Positions 7,547 through 15,254 of a stretch of 18,705 nt of DNA are shown here, piece by piece; position 1 is the stretch's first letter, and each line of letters begins with the position of its first letter. Source of the stretch: Acidobacteriota bacterium (GTDB taxonomy: Bacteria > Acidobacteriota > Blastocatellia > Pyrinomonadales > Pyrinomonadaceae); the NCBI GenBank assembly GCA_029862725.1, contig JAOTWT010000010.1, positions 1 to 18,705 of the forward strand. The letters run 5' to 3'. The notes beneath the pieces are model-generated. The model did not search any database, was not told the DNA's origin, and worked only from the letters and a program-made list of their open reading frames with translations. The position numbers were made by a program, and so were the translations under genes.

Positions 7547-9130
7547 ATGCAATTTTTGACATTCCTTGGATTTACGGCGCTGGTTGCGATTATCTCGTAC
7601 CTAAAGACGAGAGGAACCGATGAAGAATCATCGGACGGTTATTTCTTGGGTGGCCGTAGTCTCACGGGCGTCGTCATAGCCGGCTCACTTTTGCTCACAA
7701 ATCTTTCGACCGAACAGATCGTAGGGTTAAACGGGCAGGCCTTCAAGGAAGGGATTCTGGTGATGGCGTGGGAGACCCTGGCGGCGATCGCGATGGTCGT
7801 GACGGCGGTCTTCCTGCTGCCGAGATACCTCAAAGGCGGTCTGACCACCGTTCCGCAATTCCTCGAACGCCGTTATGACAAGACCACAAAGACGATCACC
7901 TCTGCTCTGTTCCTGAGCGGCTATGTTGTCGTTTTTCTGCCGATCGTACTTTATTCGGGCGCCCTTGCGATCAACACGATGTTCGACGTACCCGAACTAC
8001 TCGGCGTTTCGTCGACGACCGCGCTCTGGATTACGGTCTGGGGCATCGGCGTCATCGGTTCGATCTACGCAATTTTTGGTGGACTGAAGGCGGTTGCGGT
8101 TTCGGACACGATCAATGCTGTCGGGCTCTTGATAGGTGGGATGTTGATCCCGATCTTTGGCCTAATAGCGGTCGGGGAAGGAAATATTCTCACGGGGGTG
8201 TCGACTCTTATCTCGAGCAACCCGGAAAAGTTTAAGTCAATCGGCGGACCGGATTCGTCGATCCCGTTCGCCACCATCTTTACCGGTATGATGCTGGTGC
8301 AGTTGTTTTATTGGGGGACGAATCAGGCGATTATTCAAAGGGCGCTCGGCGCCAAGAACCTGAAAGAAGGACAGAAGGGTCTTTTGCTCGCGGCTTTTAT
8401 CAAGATACTCGGGCCGATGATAGTGGTCCTGCCCGGCATCATCGCTTTTCATTTATTTGGTCAACTTGAGAACCCGGACGAAGCCTATCCGACGCTCGTG
8501 ACGAGGGTCCTGCCGGCAGCATGGGTCGGGTTTTTTGCCGCTGTCCTATTCGGCGCTATCCTGAGTTCTTTTAATTCCGCCCTGAACAGCTCCGTCACGT
8601 TGTTCGGTATTGACATTTACAAGTCGCATTTCCGGCACGAGGCCGAGGAAAAAGAGGTTGTAAAAGCGGGTAAGACCTTCGGCGTGGTGCTTGCGATTCT
8701 GGCGATGTGCGTCGCACCGTTTATAGCCAACGCGCCGCAGGGGCTTTTTGGTTACCTTCAGGAAGTCAACGGTTGCTACAGTATTCCAATCCTGACGATT
8801 ATTGTGGTCGGGTACCTGACAAAATACATCCCGGCGATTGCCGCCAAGATAGGAATAATCTCCGGCGTTGTGCTCTACACCATAAGTCAGTTTGTTTTGA
8901 AGCCCTATGTTGTTGGACCCGAGAACTATCCGCACTTCCTGCACGTGATGGCGATCCTGTTCGTCTTCAATGTCTCGATCATGCTGTTGATCGGACAGAT
9001 ATGGCCGCGTGAAGAACCCTACGAGCAGGCTTATACCGACCAGGTCGATATAGTACCGTTTAGATATTTAAAACAGGTTGGAATCGGAATAGTGGCGACG
9101 GTCGTAGGGATCTATATTTACTTTTCGTAA
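7547..9130 (+). CDS. Sodium/solute symporter (SSS family, YidK-like)
   Basis: 527 residues from the ATG at 7547. That start is preceded by GGGGA (7536-7540) at good spacing and begins directly with the first hydrophobic segment ('MQFLTFLGFTALVAIISYLK'); an in-frame GTG at 7505 would add 14 hydrophilic residues without a ribosome site. The sequence shows about 13-14 hydrophobic segments and SSS hallmarks: 'GYFLGGRSLTG' near the N-terminus, 'TNLSTEQIVGLNGQA', 'FLPRYLKGGLTTVPQFLERR', and 'AILSSFNSALNSS' in the Na+-site region. The opening third is close in pattern to E. coli YidK. The family imports sugars, acids or other solutes with Na+ across the inner membrane; the substrate is not evident. 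It stands alone, with no neighbouring catabolic gene to hint at it. Confidence 0.9.
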   Translation: MQFLTFLGFTALVAIISYLKTRGTDEESSDGYFLGGRSLTGVVIAGSLLLTNLSTEQIVGLNGQAFKEGILVMAWETLAAIAMVVTAVFLLPRYLKGGLTTVPQFLERRYDKTTKTITSALFLSGYVVVFLPIVLYSGALAINTMFDVPELLGVSSTTALWITVWGIGVIGSIYAIFGGLKAVAVSDTINAVGLLIGGMLIPIFGLIAVGEGNILTGVSTLISSNPEKFKSIGGPDSSIPFATIFTGMMLVQLFYWGTNQAIIQRALGAKNLKEGQKGLLLAAFIKILGPMIVVLPGIIAFHLFGQLENPDEAYPTLVTRVLPAAWVGFFAAVLFGAILSSFNSALNSSVTLFGIDIYKSHFRHEAEEKEVVKAGKTFGVVLAILAMCVAPFIANAPQGLFGYLQEVNGCYSIPILTIIVVGYLTKYIPAIAAKIGIISGVVLYTISQFVLKPYVVGPENYPHFLHVMAILFVFNVSIMLLIGQIWPREEPYEQAYTDQVDIVPFRYLKQVGIGIVATVVGIYIYFS

Positions 9131-9260
9131 CCGGACCAGGGCGTCAGCGGGCAAAACGGCGCCCCGCGCCGCTCATGTTCAATCGAGCGGATGTTTTGAT
9201 TCCGACACCCTCACCGTTTGCATGCTCCGGGCTGCCAAATGTCAAAAAGTCTGGGTCTGG

Positions 9261-9584
9261 TTAGTCCTCATTAATGGCCGCAAAGAAGTCGTATTGGGAA
9301 AAGACTTTGAAGGGAATTCTGGGGCGTTTATTGGGGTTGCTTTCGGACGTTCCGGGCGGGTAGAAATTCTCGACGAAATCGCTTGCCGCAACCCGGAATC
9401 CAACGTCGCGACCTAACCGTTCGCTGAGATGCCATTTGTGGTCGAGCACTCTTTCCCAAACGGATTTGGCTTCCTGTCTCGAGAATCTTCTCCCGGAGTA
9501 GGCTGCCAGATGTTTCTGTTCCGCGGTGGAAAATGGTGCCATCATCTTCGATCCTATATAAGAAATAGATCTGCTTAAAGTCAT
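9261..9584 (-). CDS. Small conserved-looking protein with a motif like the DUF4032 C-terminus
   Basis: 107 residues. The start ATG (9584-9582) is preceded by a full GGAGGT at 9600-9595 with a 10-base spacer, good evidence that this is a real gene. The core 'WERVLDHKWHLSERLGRDVG' followed by 'FRVAASDFVENFYPPG' recalls, from memory, the 'HkW.lSE..grDVg...A..dy' segment at the end of DUF4032 proteins; here it stands alone without the long N-terminal part. There is no signal peptide or membrane segment, so it should be cytoplasmic. Function unknown. It is the only gene between the symporter and iorA and points away from both promoters. Confidence 0.65.
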   Translation of the reverse strand: MTLSRSISYIGSKMMAPFSTAEQKHLAAYSGRRFSRQEAKSVWERVLDHKWHLSERLGRDVGFRVAASDFVENFYPPGTSESNPNKRPRIPFKVFSQYDFFAAINED

Positions 9585-9672
9585 TAAAAAAAATACCTCC
9601 GTATAAACGAAAAACAGAAGAAGACTGAAAATGAAAGTCCTTTGATCCTGTTACTCGGTATCAGTATAGTCA

Positions 9673-9692
9673 TTGGAATTCTCGAATTCCAA
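9673..9692. promoter_or_regulatory. Perfect palindrome TTGGAATTC-TC-GAATTCCAA
   Basis: Two 9-bp arms with a 2-base centre, about 90 bases upstream of the minus-strand small gene. Its size and symmetry fit an operator for a dimeric regulator, but no regulator is encoded nearby. Confidence 0.45.
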
Positions 9693-10062
9693 CGCTTTAT
9701 TTTAATGACAGACGTGAGCCAGATTAATACCTGTAAAGTATTGAAAGTAGGAGTGTTAGAAAGAGCGAATGGACCCCGGAGCCGCGGGTGCCAAAGAGTC
9801 AGCCAAGGAAAATTGTTAAGCAAATGAATCTGCCGCGACCCGCTCAAGCCGGGCAGCCGTAAGTAACAAGTCCGAATAAACCAGAGACCACGCATTCATG
9901 ATTCCTGCATTTCAGTAATTGACGGGGTTCAAATGTACTATCAATCAGCAATCCTCTTTTCCCTCCAACCTCCACGAAAACGATTGACATCGGTTGATTG
10001 AACGCTATTTGTTCGTGAATTTTCTTGGTTGATTATCGAACTTCCTGATATTATGCGTTCAA
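9693..10062. other. Intergenic region upstream of iorA
   Basis: No coding frame looks real on either strand. A GC-rich stretch (about 9774-9860) has short complementary pieces (CCGCGG, CCCGC/GCGGG, GCCGGGC) and could fold, but it matches no RNA family I can name. A TTGACA at 9984-9989 with TATTTG at 10006-10011 (16-bp spacing) is a possible iorA promoter, and a TTGGTT/TATTAT pair at 10025-10030 and 10049-10054 would give an almost leaderless message. Confidence 0.35.
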
Positions 10063-10524
10063 ATGGCAAAGTTCGCTTTCAATTTGAACGGCAAGAAAGT
10101 TTCCGTCGAGGCGGATCCCGATACTCCCTTGTTATGGGTGCTTAGAGAAAAATTGGGACTGACCGGTCCCAAATACAGTTGCGGTATAGCGGTTTGCGGA
10201 GCTTGTGCAGTGCACGTCAATGGAGAGGCCGCGCCGTCATGTAATACGCCGATCATGTTGATCGAAGGCCGCAACGTGACGACCATCGAGGGATTGTCGG
10301 AAGACGGTTCGCACCCACTGCAGGAAGCATGGATCGAAGAGCAGGTTCCGCAGTGCGGTTATTGCCAATCGGGCATGATCATGTTTGCCGCGTCATTGTT
10401 GAACAAGAACAAAAAGCCGAACCGTGAAGAGATAGCGGAAGGAATGAACAGAGTCGTCTGCAGGTGCGGTACTTACCTACGGGTCAGAAAGGCGATTGAA
10501 AAGGTCATCGCGGATAACGAATAG
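10063..10524 (+). CDS. iorA: Isoquinoline 1-oxidoreductase-type small subunit, two [2Fe-2S] clusters
   Basis: 153 residues, the usual size for this subunit. The N-terminal plant-ferredoxin-like domain binds one [2Fe-2S] through C40, C45, C48 and C60 ('YSCGIAVCGACAV', 'PSCNTP'). The C-terminal four-helix domain binds the second through C98, C101, C133 and C135 ('QCGYCQSGM', 'VVCRCGTY'). It passes electrons from the molybdenum site of IorB to an acceptor. No Shine-Dalgarno is visible before the ATG, so translation may be leaderless or weakly initiated. Its TAG shares one base with the GTG start of iorB, so the two are translationally coupled. No FAD subunit is present, which fits the two-subunit Ior type and not a three-subunit xanthine dehydrogenase. 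Confidence 0.92.
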   Translation: MAKFAFNLNGKKVSVEADPDTPLLWVLREKLGLTGPKYSCGIAVCGACAVHVNGEAAPSCNTPIMLIEGRNVTTIEGLSEDGSHPLQEAWIEEQVPQCGYCQSGMIMFAASLLNKNKKPNREEIAEGMNRVVCRCGTYLRVRKAIEKVIADNE

Positions 10525-12719
10525 TGGAAACCGAATCAAAAGAAAAAACGAATGCTTTGATCTCGCGCCGAAATTTTCTAAAAGCGGGTGGGGGCGTTGC
10601 CTTTGCGGTGGCGGCCTACGCGCTGTTGCCTGAACTTCCTGTCGCTGACGGTAACGCTCCGGGTAAAGGCGAGCTGGTCGAACAAAAGATATTCGCGTGG
10701 GTACATCTTCGAACCGACGGAAGAATAACTATCTACAACCCTGCCGCCGAAATGGGTCAGGGGTCGATGACGGCGCTTCCGATCATTCTGGCGGAGGAAA
10801 TGGATGCGGATTGGTCGCGGGTGAGGATTGAACATTCTCCAATCGAACCTCAAGTCTATGGCCGGCCGGGATTTGGTGGAGGAGCCAGCATGATTACAGT
10901 CGGGAGCCGTGCCGTAAGCGGATACTTTGACGGTTTGCGAATCGCCGGCGCCCAGGTTCGTCAAATGCTCTTGTCGAATGTTGCAGGCAAGTGGAAGGTG
11001 CCCGTTGCGGAGCTTACTACCGAACCGAGTGTGGTGGTCCACAAGGCGAGTAATCGAAAAATCTCTTACGGCGATATTGCGGAATTCATGGAGATCCCAG
11101 AATCCTCTCCTTCCGTTTCCCTGGATCAGCTCAAAGATCCGAAAGATTTTCGTTTAATCGGCAATGAAAACGTGCCCAGATTTGATATTCCCGCAAAAAC
11201 CAACGGAAGTGCGCAATATTCGATCGATGTTCGGTTGCCGAATATGGTGTACGGGGTGATTACGCGTTCGCCGGTTTACGGTTCAAAACCGCGACTGCTC
11301 AACGAAAAAATGATCCGGTCGACCGCCGGGATTCTGGATGTTGTGGTTTTGGAACATGGTATCGGGCTAATCGCGGAGACGATAGAAATTGCGCTTAAGG
11401 CCAAAGATAAACTTGTAATTGACTGGAGCGAAGGAGCCAAGGCCGAAACTCACAATAGTGAAATGGCACCTGAAGAATACGAGAGAATTGCGGTTGACCG
11501 GAACGCCCGTGGATCAAGTATTGAGAGCACCGGAAATGTGGCTTCAGCCATGAAGGCAGCCGCCAGGACGTTCTCCGCCGACTACCTCAACGACCACATC
11601 TATCACGCTCAAATGGAGCCGCTTAACGCCGTGGTTTCAGTTGCGGAAAATGGGAAGAGCGCAGAAGTCTGGGCAGGATCTCAGGCTCATGACAGTGCTC
11701 GTGCCAGTGTTGCGCAAGCGCTTGACCTCGAGATCGCGCAAGTTAAGTATAATCCGCAATACCTGGGAGGCGGGTTCGGCCGCCGTTCAACCTCTGATTA
11801 CGTAGTCGAGGCAGCCGAGCTGGCAAGGGTCGTGAAGCGCCCTTTAAAGCTGATCTGGACGCGTGAGGACGATATTGCTTACGGGATGTTTCGTCCCATG
11901 TCCTTGCAGCGAATGGAAGCCGGAGTGGATAAGACGGGCAATATTACCGCCTGGAAACACACCATTGTCGGAACTGGCAGCAGGCTCTTGGCTTCGGGAG
12001 CGAGGAACGACTTTTACACATTTCCGAATCAGGAGATTGAGCTTCGCAGCGTAGATCACGGCATCCGGACAAAACACTGGCGAGGGGTCGCCCATGGTCC
12101 CAACAAGTTTGCGATCGAAGCATTTATAGACGAAATCGCGGTTGTCCAAAAGGTCGATCCGTACGAATTTCGGCGGAGACACATGAAGGAGTTCCCGCGG
12201 GCGTTGAACGTGCTTGACACCGTAGCGATGATGTCCGATTGGAAAGCTAAACCAAAACCGGGCCGTGCCAAGGGGATGGCGTTTGGTGAAAGAAGTGGTT
12301 CGCTTTGTGCGGGCGTCTGTGAGATCTCGATCATTGACGGAAAGATAAGGGTTCACCATTTTTGGGCCGCACTCGATGCCGGCATCGTCGTTCAGCCGGA
12401 CAACGTCATTGCTCAAACGGAAGGCTGTATCCTCATGGGGCTGAGCAGCGTCCTTTACGAGAGTATTACCATCAGGAACGGACGAGTGATTCAATCCAAC
12501 TTTGACGACTATCAGCTCTTGCGTATGAAGGATGTGCCGGACAGCATTGATATAAAGATCATTCCCTCCACGGAAAAACCGACCGGCGTTGGAGAAGCCG
12601 GGCTCCCCGTTGTGGGGGGAGCCGTCGCAAATGCTTTTGCCGCACTGACTGGCAAACGAATCAGGCATATGCCTTTTACCGCTGACAAAGTATCCCGGTT
12701 GTTGAAAGAATCTGAATAA
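10524..12719 (+). CDS. iorB: Isoquinoline 1-oxidoreductase-type large subunit, molybdopterin-binding, Tat-exported
   Basis: 731 residues from a GTG that overlaps the iorA stop by one base. Residues 14-20 (SRRNFLK) and the following hydrophobic stretch form a clear twin-arginine signal, so the folded cofactor-loaded complex is expected in the periplasm, carrying IorA along. Molybdenum-cofactor motifs are visible: 'GGGFGRR' at 415-421 and 'GVGEAGLP' with the probable base E691. Early 'AAEMGQGSMTALPIILAEEM' is typical of this subfamily. It hydroxylates an N-heterocycle or oxidises an aldehyde; the true substrate cannot be read from sequence. There is no XdhC-like maturation gene and no cytochrome c subunit in the window, so the electron acceptor is unknown. 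A terminator-like hairpin lies about 100 bases downstream. Confidence 0.92.
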   Translation: METESKEKTNALISRRNFLKAGGGVAFAVAAYALLPELPVADGNAPGKGELVEQKIFAWVHLRTDGRITIYNPAAEMGQGSMTALPIILAEEMDADWSRVRIEHSPIEPQVYGRPGFGGGASMITVGSRAVSGYFDGLRIAGAQVRQMLLSNVAGKWKVPVAELTTEPSVVVHKASNRKISYGDIAEFMEIPESSPSVSLDQLKDPKDFRLIGNENVPRFDIPAKTNGSAQYSIDVRLPNMVYGVITRSPVYGSKPRLLNEKMIRSTAGILDVVVLEHGIGLIAETIEIALKAKDKLVIDWSEGAKAETHNSEMAPEEYERIAVDRNARGSSIESTGNVASAMKAAARTFSADYLNDHIYHAQMEPLNAVVSVAENGKSAEVWAGSQAHDSARASVAQALDLEIAQVKYNPQYLGGGFGRRSTSDYVVEAAELARVVKRPLKLIWTREDDIAYGMFRPMSLQRMEAGVDKTGNITAWKHTIVGTGSRLLASGARNDFYTFPNQEIELRSVDHGIRTKHWRGVAHGPNKFAIEAFIDEIAVVQKVDPYEFRRRHMKEFPRALNVLDTVAMMSDWKAKPKPGRAKGMAFGERSGSLCAGVCEISIIDGKIRVHHFWAALDAGIVVQPDNVIAQTEGCILMGLSSVLYESITIRNGRVIQSNFDDYQLLRMKDVPDSIDIKIIPSTEKPTGVGEAGLPVVGGAVANAFAALTGKRIRHMPFTADKVSRLLKESE

Positions 12720-12815
12720 GTACCGGAGATGAGTACGAATTCCGTTCAAGACCCCTGGCCGCCCGTCTTTTCGTGAAAATCATACCGGCGGCAGAATCGT
12801 TCGCTTCAATTTGGA

Positions 12816-12851
12816 AAAAGCCGCCTAAGTCGTTTTGACAAGGCGGCTTTT
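12816..12851 (+). terminator. Hairpin element copy 1 (AAAAGCCGCCT/AGGCGGCTTTT)
   Basis: An 11-bp perfect stem (12816-12826 with 12841-12851) with a 14-nt loop that contains a GTC/GAC inner pairing. A runs on one side and T runs on the other let it work in both directions. It probably ends the iorAB message. The same core recurs at 13989-14024 and 15120-15156. Confidence 0.75.
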
Positions 12852-12943
12852 CGGCAGATTCTCATTGAGCAGCTTGTATTGATACTCTTAACGTCATCAA
12901 ACCGTCGTGAGGGTCGCGTTCAGTCACTTTCCAAACGCCGCAT

Positions 12944-13823
12944 ATGGCCATAAACGTAAAGCGAAACAGCCTTGCAAAACAAATCGCCAAGCGCCGCTGG
13001 CTGCGCCGTTTGCCCTGGTTTGACCTGCCCGCACGTGCATTCATCGAAACGGATAATGCCCGGTTGTTTGTGGACTTGGGAGACTGGCATGGGCCTTCCT
13101 ACCACTTGCTGAACTGGGGCCTCGCAAGTTATGAGCCGGACAATCTCAGGTTTTTGGAACAATGTCTGGCGCTGAATCCGGAAGGTGTTTTTTTTGACGT
13201 TGGCGCCAACATCGGCATTTTCGCGTTTCAACTGGCAAGGAAGTTTCCGGGATTGACCGTGCACGCATTTGAGCCCGATCAAACAAACGTCGATTGCCTG
13301 AATGAGACTTTCGCCCGGAACGCGTTTCCGCACGTGAACGTGCATCAGCTGGCCCTTTCTGAGAAAAAAGGCGAAGCGATATTTTACGCGGATGAAGACA
13401 ATCACGGCGGTCATTCGCTGAATGAACTCGATTCTCGACGAGGGCAACCGTGTGCATCATAAAATCACCGTCCTCACCGACACGCTTGACGGTTTTATGC
13501 GGGACCACGCAGTCGATCGCCTGGACGTAATCAAGCTCGATGTCCAGCGTCATGAAGGAGAACTGCTCTCCGGGGCCCACGAGACGATCGACAGATGCCG
13601 TCCGATAGTGCTGATGGAATGCTATTTCAAGGAATTATGCGAATCCGATTCGAAGCTTCTGCGGCCGTTTCTGGAAAAGGACTATGCCGTGATCGAGCCG
13701 TCTTCTCACCGCCGGCACGAAATGACGACCGAAGCCCTGAAATCACTCGATGATGGGAAACGCTCATTCTGCGACCTCGCCTTCATTCCGGAAGAAAAGT
13801 TTCGACCGCTGGCGAAGTTGTAA
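12944..13823 (+). pseudogene. FkbM-family SAM-dependent methyltransferase, disrupted by a frameshift
   Basis: Two overlapping frames together make one FkbM methyltransferase of about 290 residues. The first (12944-13462) has the SAM-binding motif 'VFFDVGANIGIFAFQLAR' (about residues 82-99) and acidic E110 in 'HAFEPD'. The second, open from 13422 to a stop at 13821-13823, holds the family's second half: 'LDVIKLDVQRHEGELLSGA' and 'RPIVLMECYF'. The reading must move forward by one base between 13422 and 13459, so the sequence has one extra base there (or two missing). This could be a true mutation or an assembly error; no slippery run lies in the overlap. FkbM enzymes O-methylate sugars or small molecules. 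No ribosome site is evident before the ATG, and an in-frame TGA at 12908 bounds the N-terminus. Confidence 0.8.
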
Positions 13824-13892
13824 ATCCTTAGCCGGGATCTTAAGAATTAACCGATTCGATTGGGCCCGATAAACGTGAGCATTGTGGATCGT

Positions 13893-13905
13893 AGTCTGAC
13901 AGACT
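13893..13905. promoter_or_regulatory. Short perfect palindrome AGTCTG-A-CAGACT
   Basis: Two 6-bp arms around one base, in the gap after the FkbM gene. There is no T tract. Could be an operator or chance; weak on its own. Confidence 0.25.
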
Positions 13906-13988
13906 CTAGGCCCCGACATCCCTGATGCATCGAATGGGAACCTGTCCTAGGTCCGGCTTATTCAATTAACAATCCGTTTGGCCGCGAA

Positions 13989-14099
13989 AAAAGCCGCCAA
14001 AGTCATTAAGACTCGGCGGCTTTTCGGTAAAAAAGTTTGGATTAGCCTGAAACTAAACCTGCCAGCAATCCACAATTTTTCGTTTAAGTGAGCTTTCTT
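13989..14099 (-). repeat. Hairpin element copy 2 with conserved tail
   Basis: The terminator core AAAAGCCGCC (13989-13998) pairs with GGCGGCTTTT (14015-14024). On the minus strand it is followed by six T's, so it ends the lipoprotein message. The tail continues with GTTTGGATTAGCCTGAA, TGGATT at 14038-14043 facing AATCCA at 14067-14072, and ACTAAAC (14052-14058) facing GTTTAAGT (14082-14089, one bulge). It aligns along about 110 nt with the element at 15120-15240. The TGGATT/AATCCA pairing would reach into the loop of the second helix, a pseudoknot-like layout. Confidence 0.65.
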
Positions 14100-14110
14100 C
14101 CACTGAAAGT

Positions 14111-14974
14111 CTATTTACCAGGAATTAGTTCAACATGGTAACCCGATTCCAGTTCTCCCGTTATATTTATAATTTCCTTTATAGTTTCATAGCCAAGATT
14201 CTCATTCGCTATTATTTCCAAACCGTTTTCACCGGTGATTTTCAGTAGTTCCGCCTTCAGATCATTCTTCTTGATTCGACGTTGTTTTATCGGAAAATCA
14301 TAGATATCCGCTCCGTTTTGGTCAAGGGCCGATTGATCGTACTTTTCATTGATAAAATATTCTCCCGAGCCGTTTATTTCCAAGCTGTTTTTACTAATTC
14401 TCTCATAATAAAGGCTGTCTTTTATCTCTTTATCGCTTTCCGTTTTATTTACGGCTGAAATCAACAGATCAATATAGCCTTTATCACCATGGCGTCGAAA
14501 AGCCGGATAATTTGGAATTTCAGGAGGAGAAGCTGCGGAATCCTGCACCCTGACCACGAGCAAAAGCGGGTCCCGATCACCATCTAACTTCGCTAACGAA
14601 CTATTTGGTATATTAATCGACCCTCCAATTGCGCCCTGAACCCTTGCGACGTTCTTTAAAGACAAATTGGAATCTATAATCAAATACACTTGATTCTTGA
14701 CTATATTGGATCCTTCCGCAAATATCCCCCTGTTCTCTCTGTCCTTCTGAATTTTTCCTACTTTTTTTTGTAGTTCTGAAACATCATCTATGCTCCCGAT
14801 GTTTTCATCGTTCAGCCAAATAGACACATCGTCGGTAGTATTTGCAGGACTCTTCGTGTTCTGTTCGGAGGGCAGCCCTTTATCGCCGGATAAATAGTTA
14901 CAAGCAATTGCAACAAATAGAATCGGTACAAGAAAAGAGATTAATCGAATCGGATGGAAGTTTGTTCGTTTCAT
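14111..14974 (-). CDS. Lipoprotein with ExbD/TolR-like periplasmic domain pattern
   Basis: 287 residues. AGGAG lies 7 bases before the ATG. The N-terminus has a hydrophobic run ending in 'LFVAIAC', a lipobox with Cys25, followed by a Ser/Thr/Asn linker. Two stretches resemble the ExbD periplasmic fold: 'VSIWLNDENIGSIDDVSELQ' leading to 'VYLIIDSNLSLKNVARVQGA', and 'NGLEIIANENLGYETIKEII' to the C-terminus. ExbD normally has one N-terminal membrane helix and works with ExbB to drive TonB; here the helix is replaced by a lipid anchor and no ExbB is nearby. So the resemblance is in fold pattern only, and the role is unknown. The gene is visibly richer in A+T than its neighbours, which may mean later arrival. 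Confidence 0.6.
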   Translation of the reverse strand: MKRTNFHPIRLISFLVPILFVAIACNYLSGDKGLPSEQNTKSPANTTDDVSIWLNDENIGSIDDVSELQKKVGKIQKDRENRGIFAEGSNIVKNQVYLIIDSNLSLKNVARVQGAIGGSINIPNSSLAKLDGDRDPLLLVVRVQDSAASPPEIPNYPAFRRHGDKGYIDLLISAVNKTESDKEIKDSLYYERISKNSLEINGSGEYFINEKYDQSALDQNGADIYDFPIKQRRIKKNDLKAELLKITGENGLEIIANENLGYETIKEIINITGELESGYHVELIPGK

Positions 14975-15119
14975 GACATTCTCCTGAAAAAGAAAAGGAG
15001 GTGTGTAAACGCAACGTAATTGTAATGCGTAAGATCAAAATACGGAAACCTGCATATTTGTATCAGGCGAAGTGATTCTCAAATCTTATTAAAGCGCAAT
15101 ACAAAATCTGTAAAAATAA

Positions 15120-15240
15120 AAAAGCCGCCACAGCCATCTCTGGTCTGGCGGCTTTTCGGTAGACTGTTTGGATTAGCCTGAATACTAGCCCTCTACAATC
15201 CATTATGTTTCGTAGAGGTTAGGCTTCAGCCACCTCACTG
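15120..15240 (-). repeat. Hairpin element copy 3 with conserved tail
   Basis: The core AAAAGCCGCC (15120-15129) pairs with GGCGGCTTTT (15147-15156); minus-strand T's follow, so it can end transcripts from the 15321-16127 gene. The tail repeats GTTTGGATTAGCCTGAA. CCTCTAC (15190-15196) pairs perfectly with GTAGAGG (15212-15218), and the loop holds AATCCA (15197-15202), which can pair with TGGATT at 15169-15174. Compared with copy 2 the helix sequence differs while pairing is kept, which argues for selection on RNA structure. Confidence 0.65.
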
Positions 15241-15254
15241 GAATCATTTAACAT
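15219..15254 (-). CDS. Possible 11-codon mini-ORF behind a 12-nt perfect Shine-Dalgarno
   Basis: On the minus strand AAGGAGGTGATC (15273-15262) matches the whole 12-nt complement of the usual 16S rRNA 3' tail. An ATG follows 7 bases later and opens MLNDSSEVAEA, ending in TAA inside element copy 3. A TTGACC -35-like box (15319-15314) lies upstream. The peptide is too short to identify. It could be a leader peptide, or the ribosome site may act in RNA control and not for a product. The TAA position is kept in copy 2 at the same distance from a shared CAGTG. Confidence 0.3.
   Translation of the reverse strand: MLNDSSEVAEA

Noticed and set aside
9157..9171. CGGCGC/GCGCCG hairpin after the symporter gene as a terminator
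   Set aside because: Only 6 bp with a 3-base loop and no T tract; too weak to call.
9774..9895. Possible cobalamin-type riboswitch (pieces such as AAAGAGTCAGCC, CCGCGACCCGC and CCAGAGACC)
   Set aside because: The pieces are in the wrong order and the conserved core is missing; iorA is also not a typical B12-regulated gene.
11844..12749. 301-codon minus-strand open frame opposite iorB
   Set aside because: It is a shadow of the strongly supported iorB reading frame, with no ribosome site or family motif.
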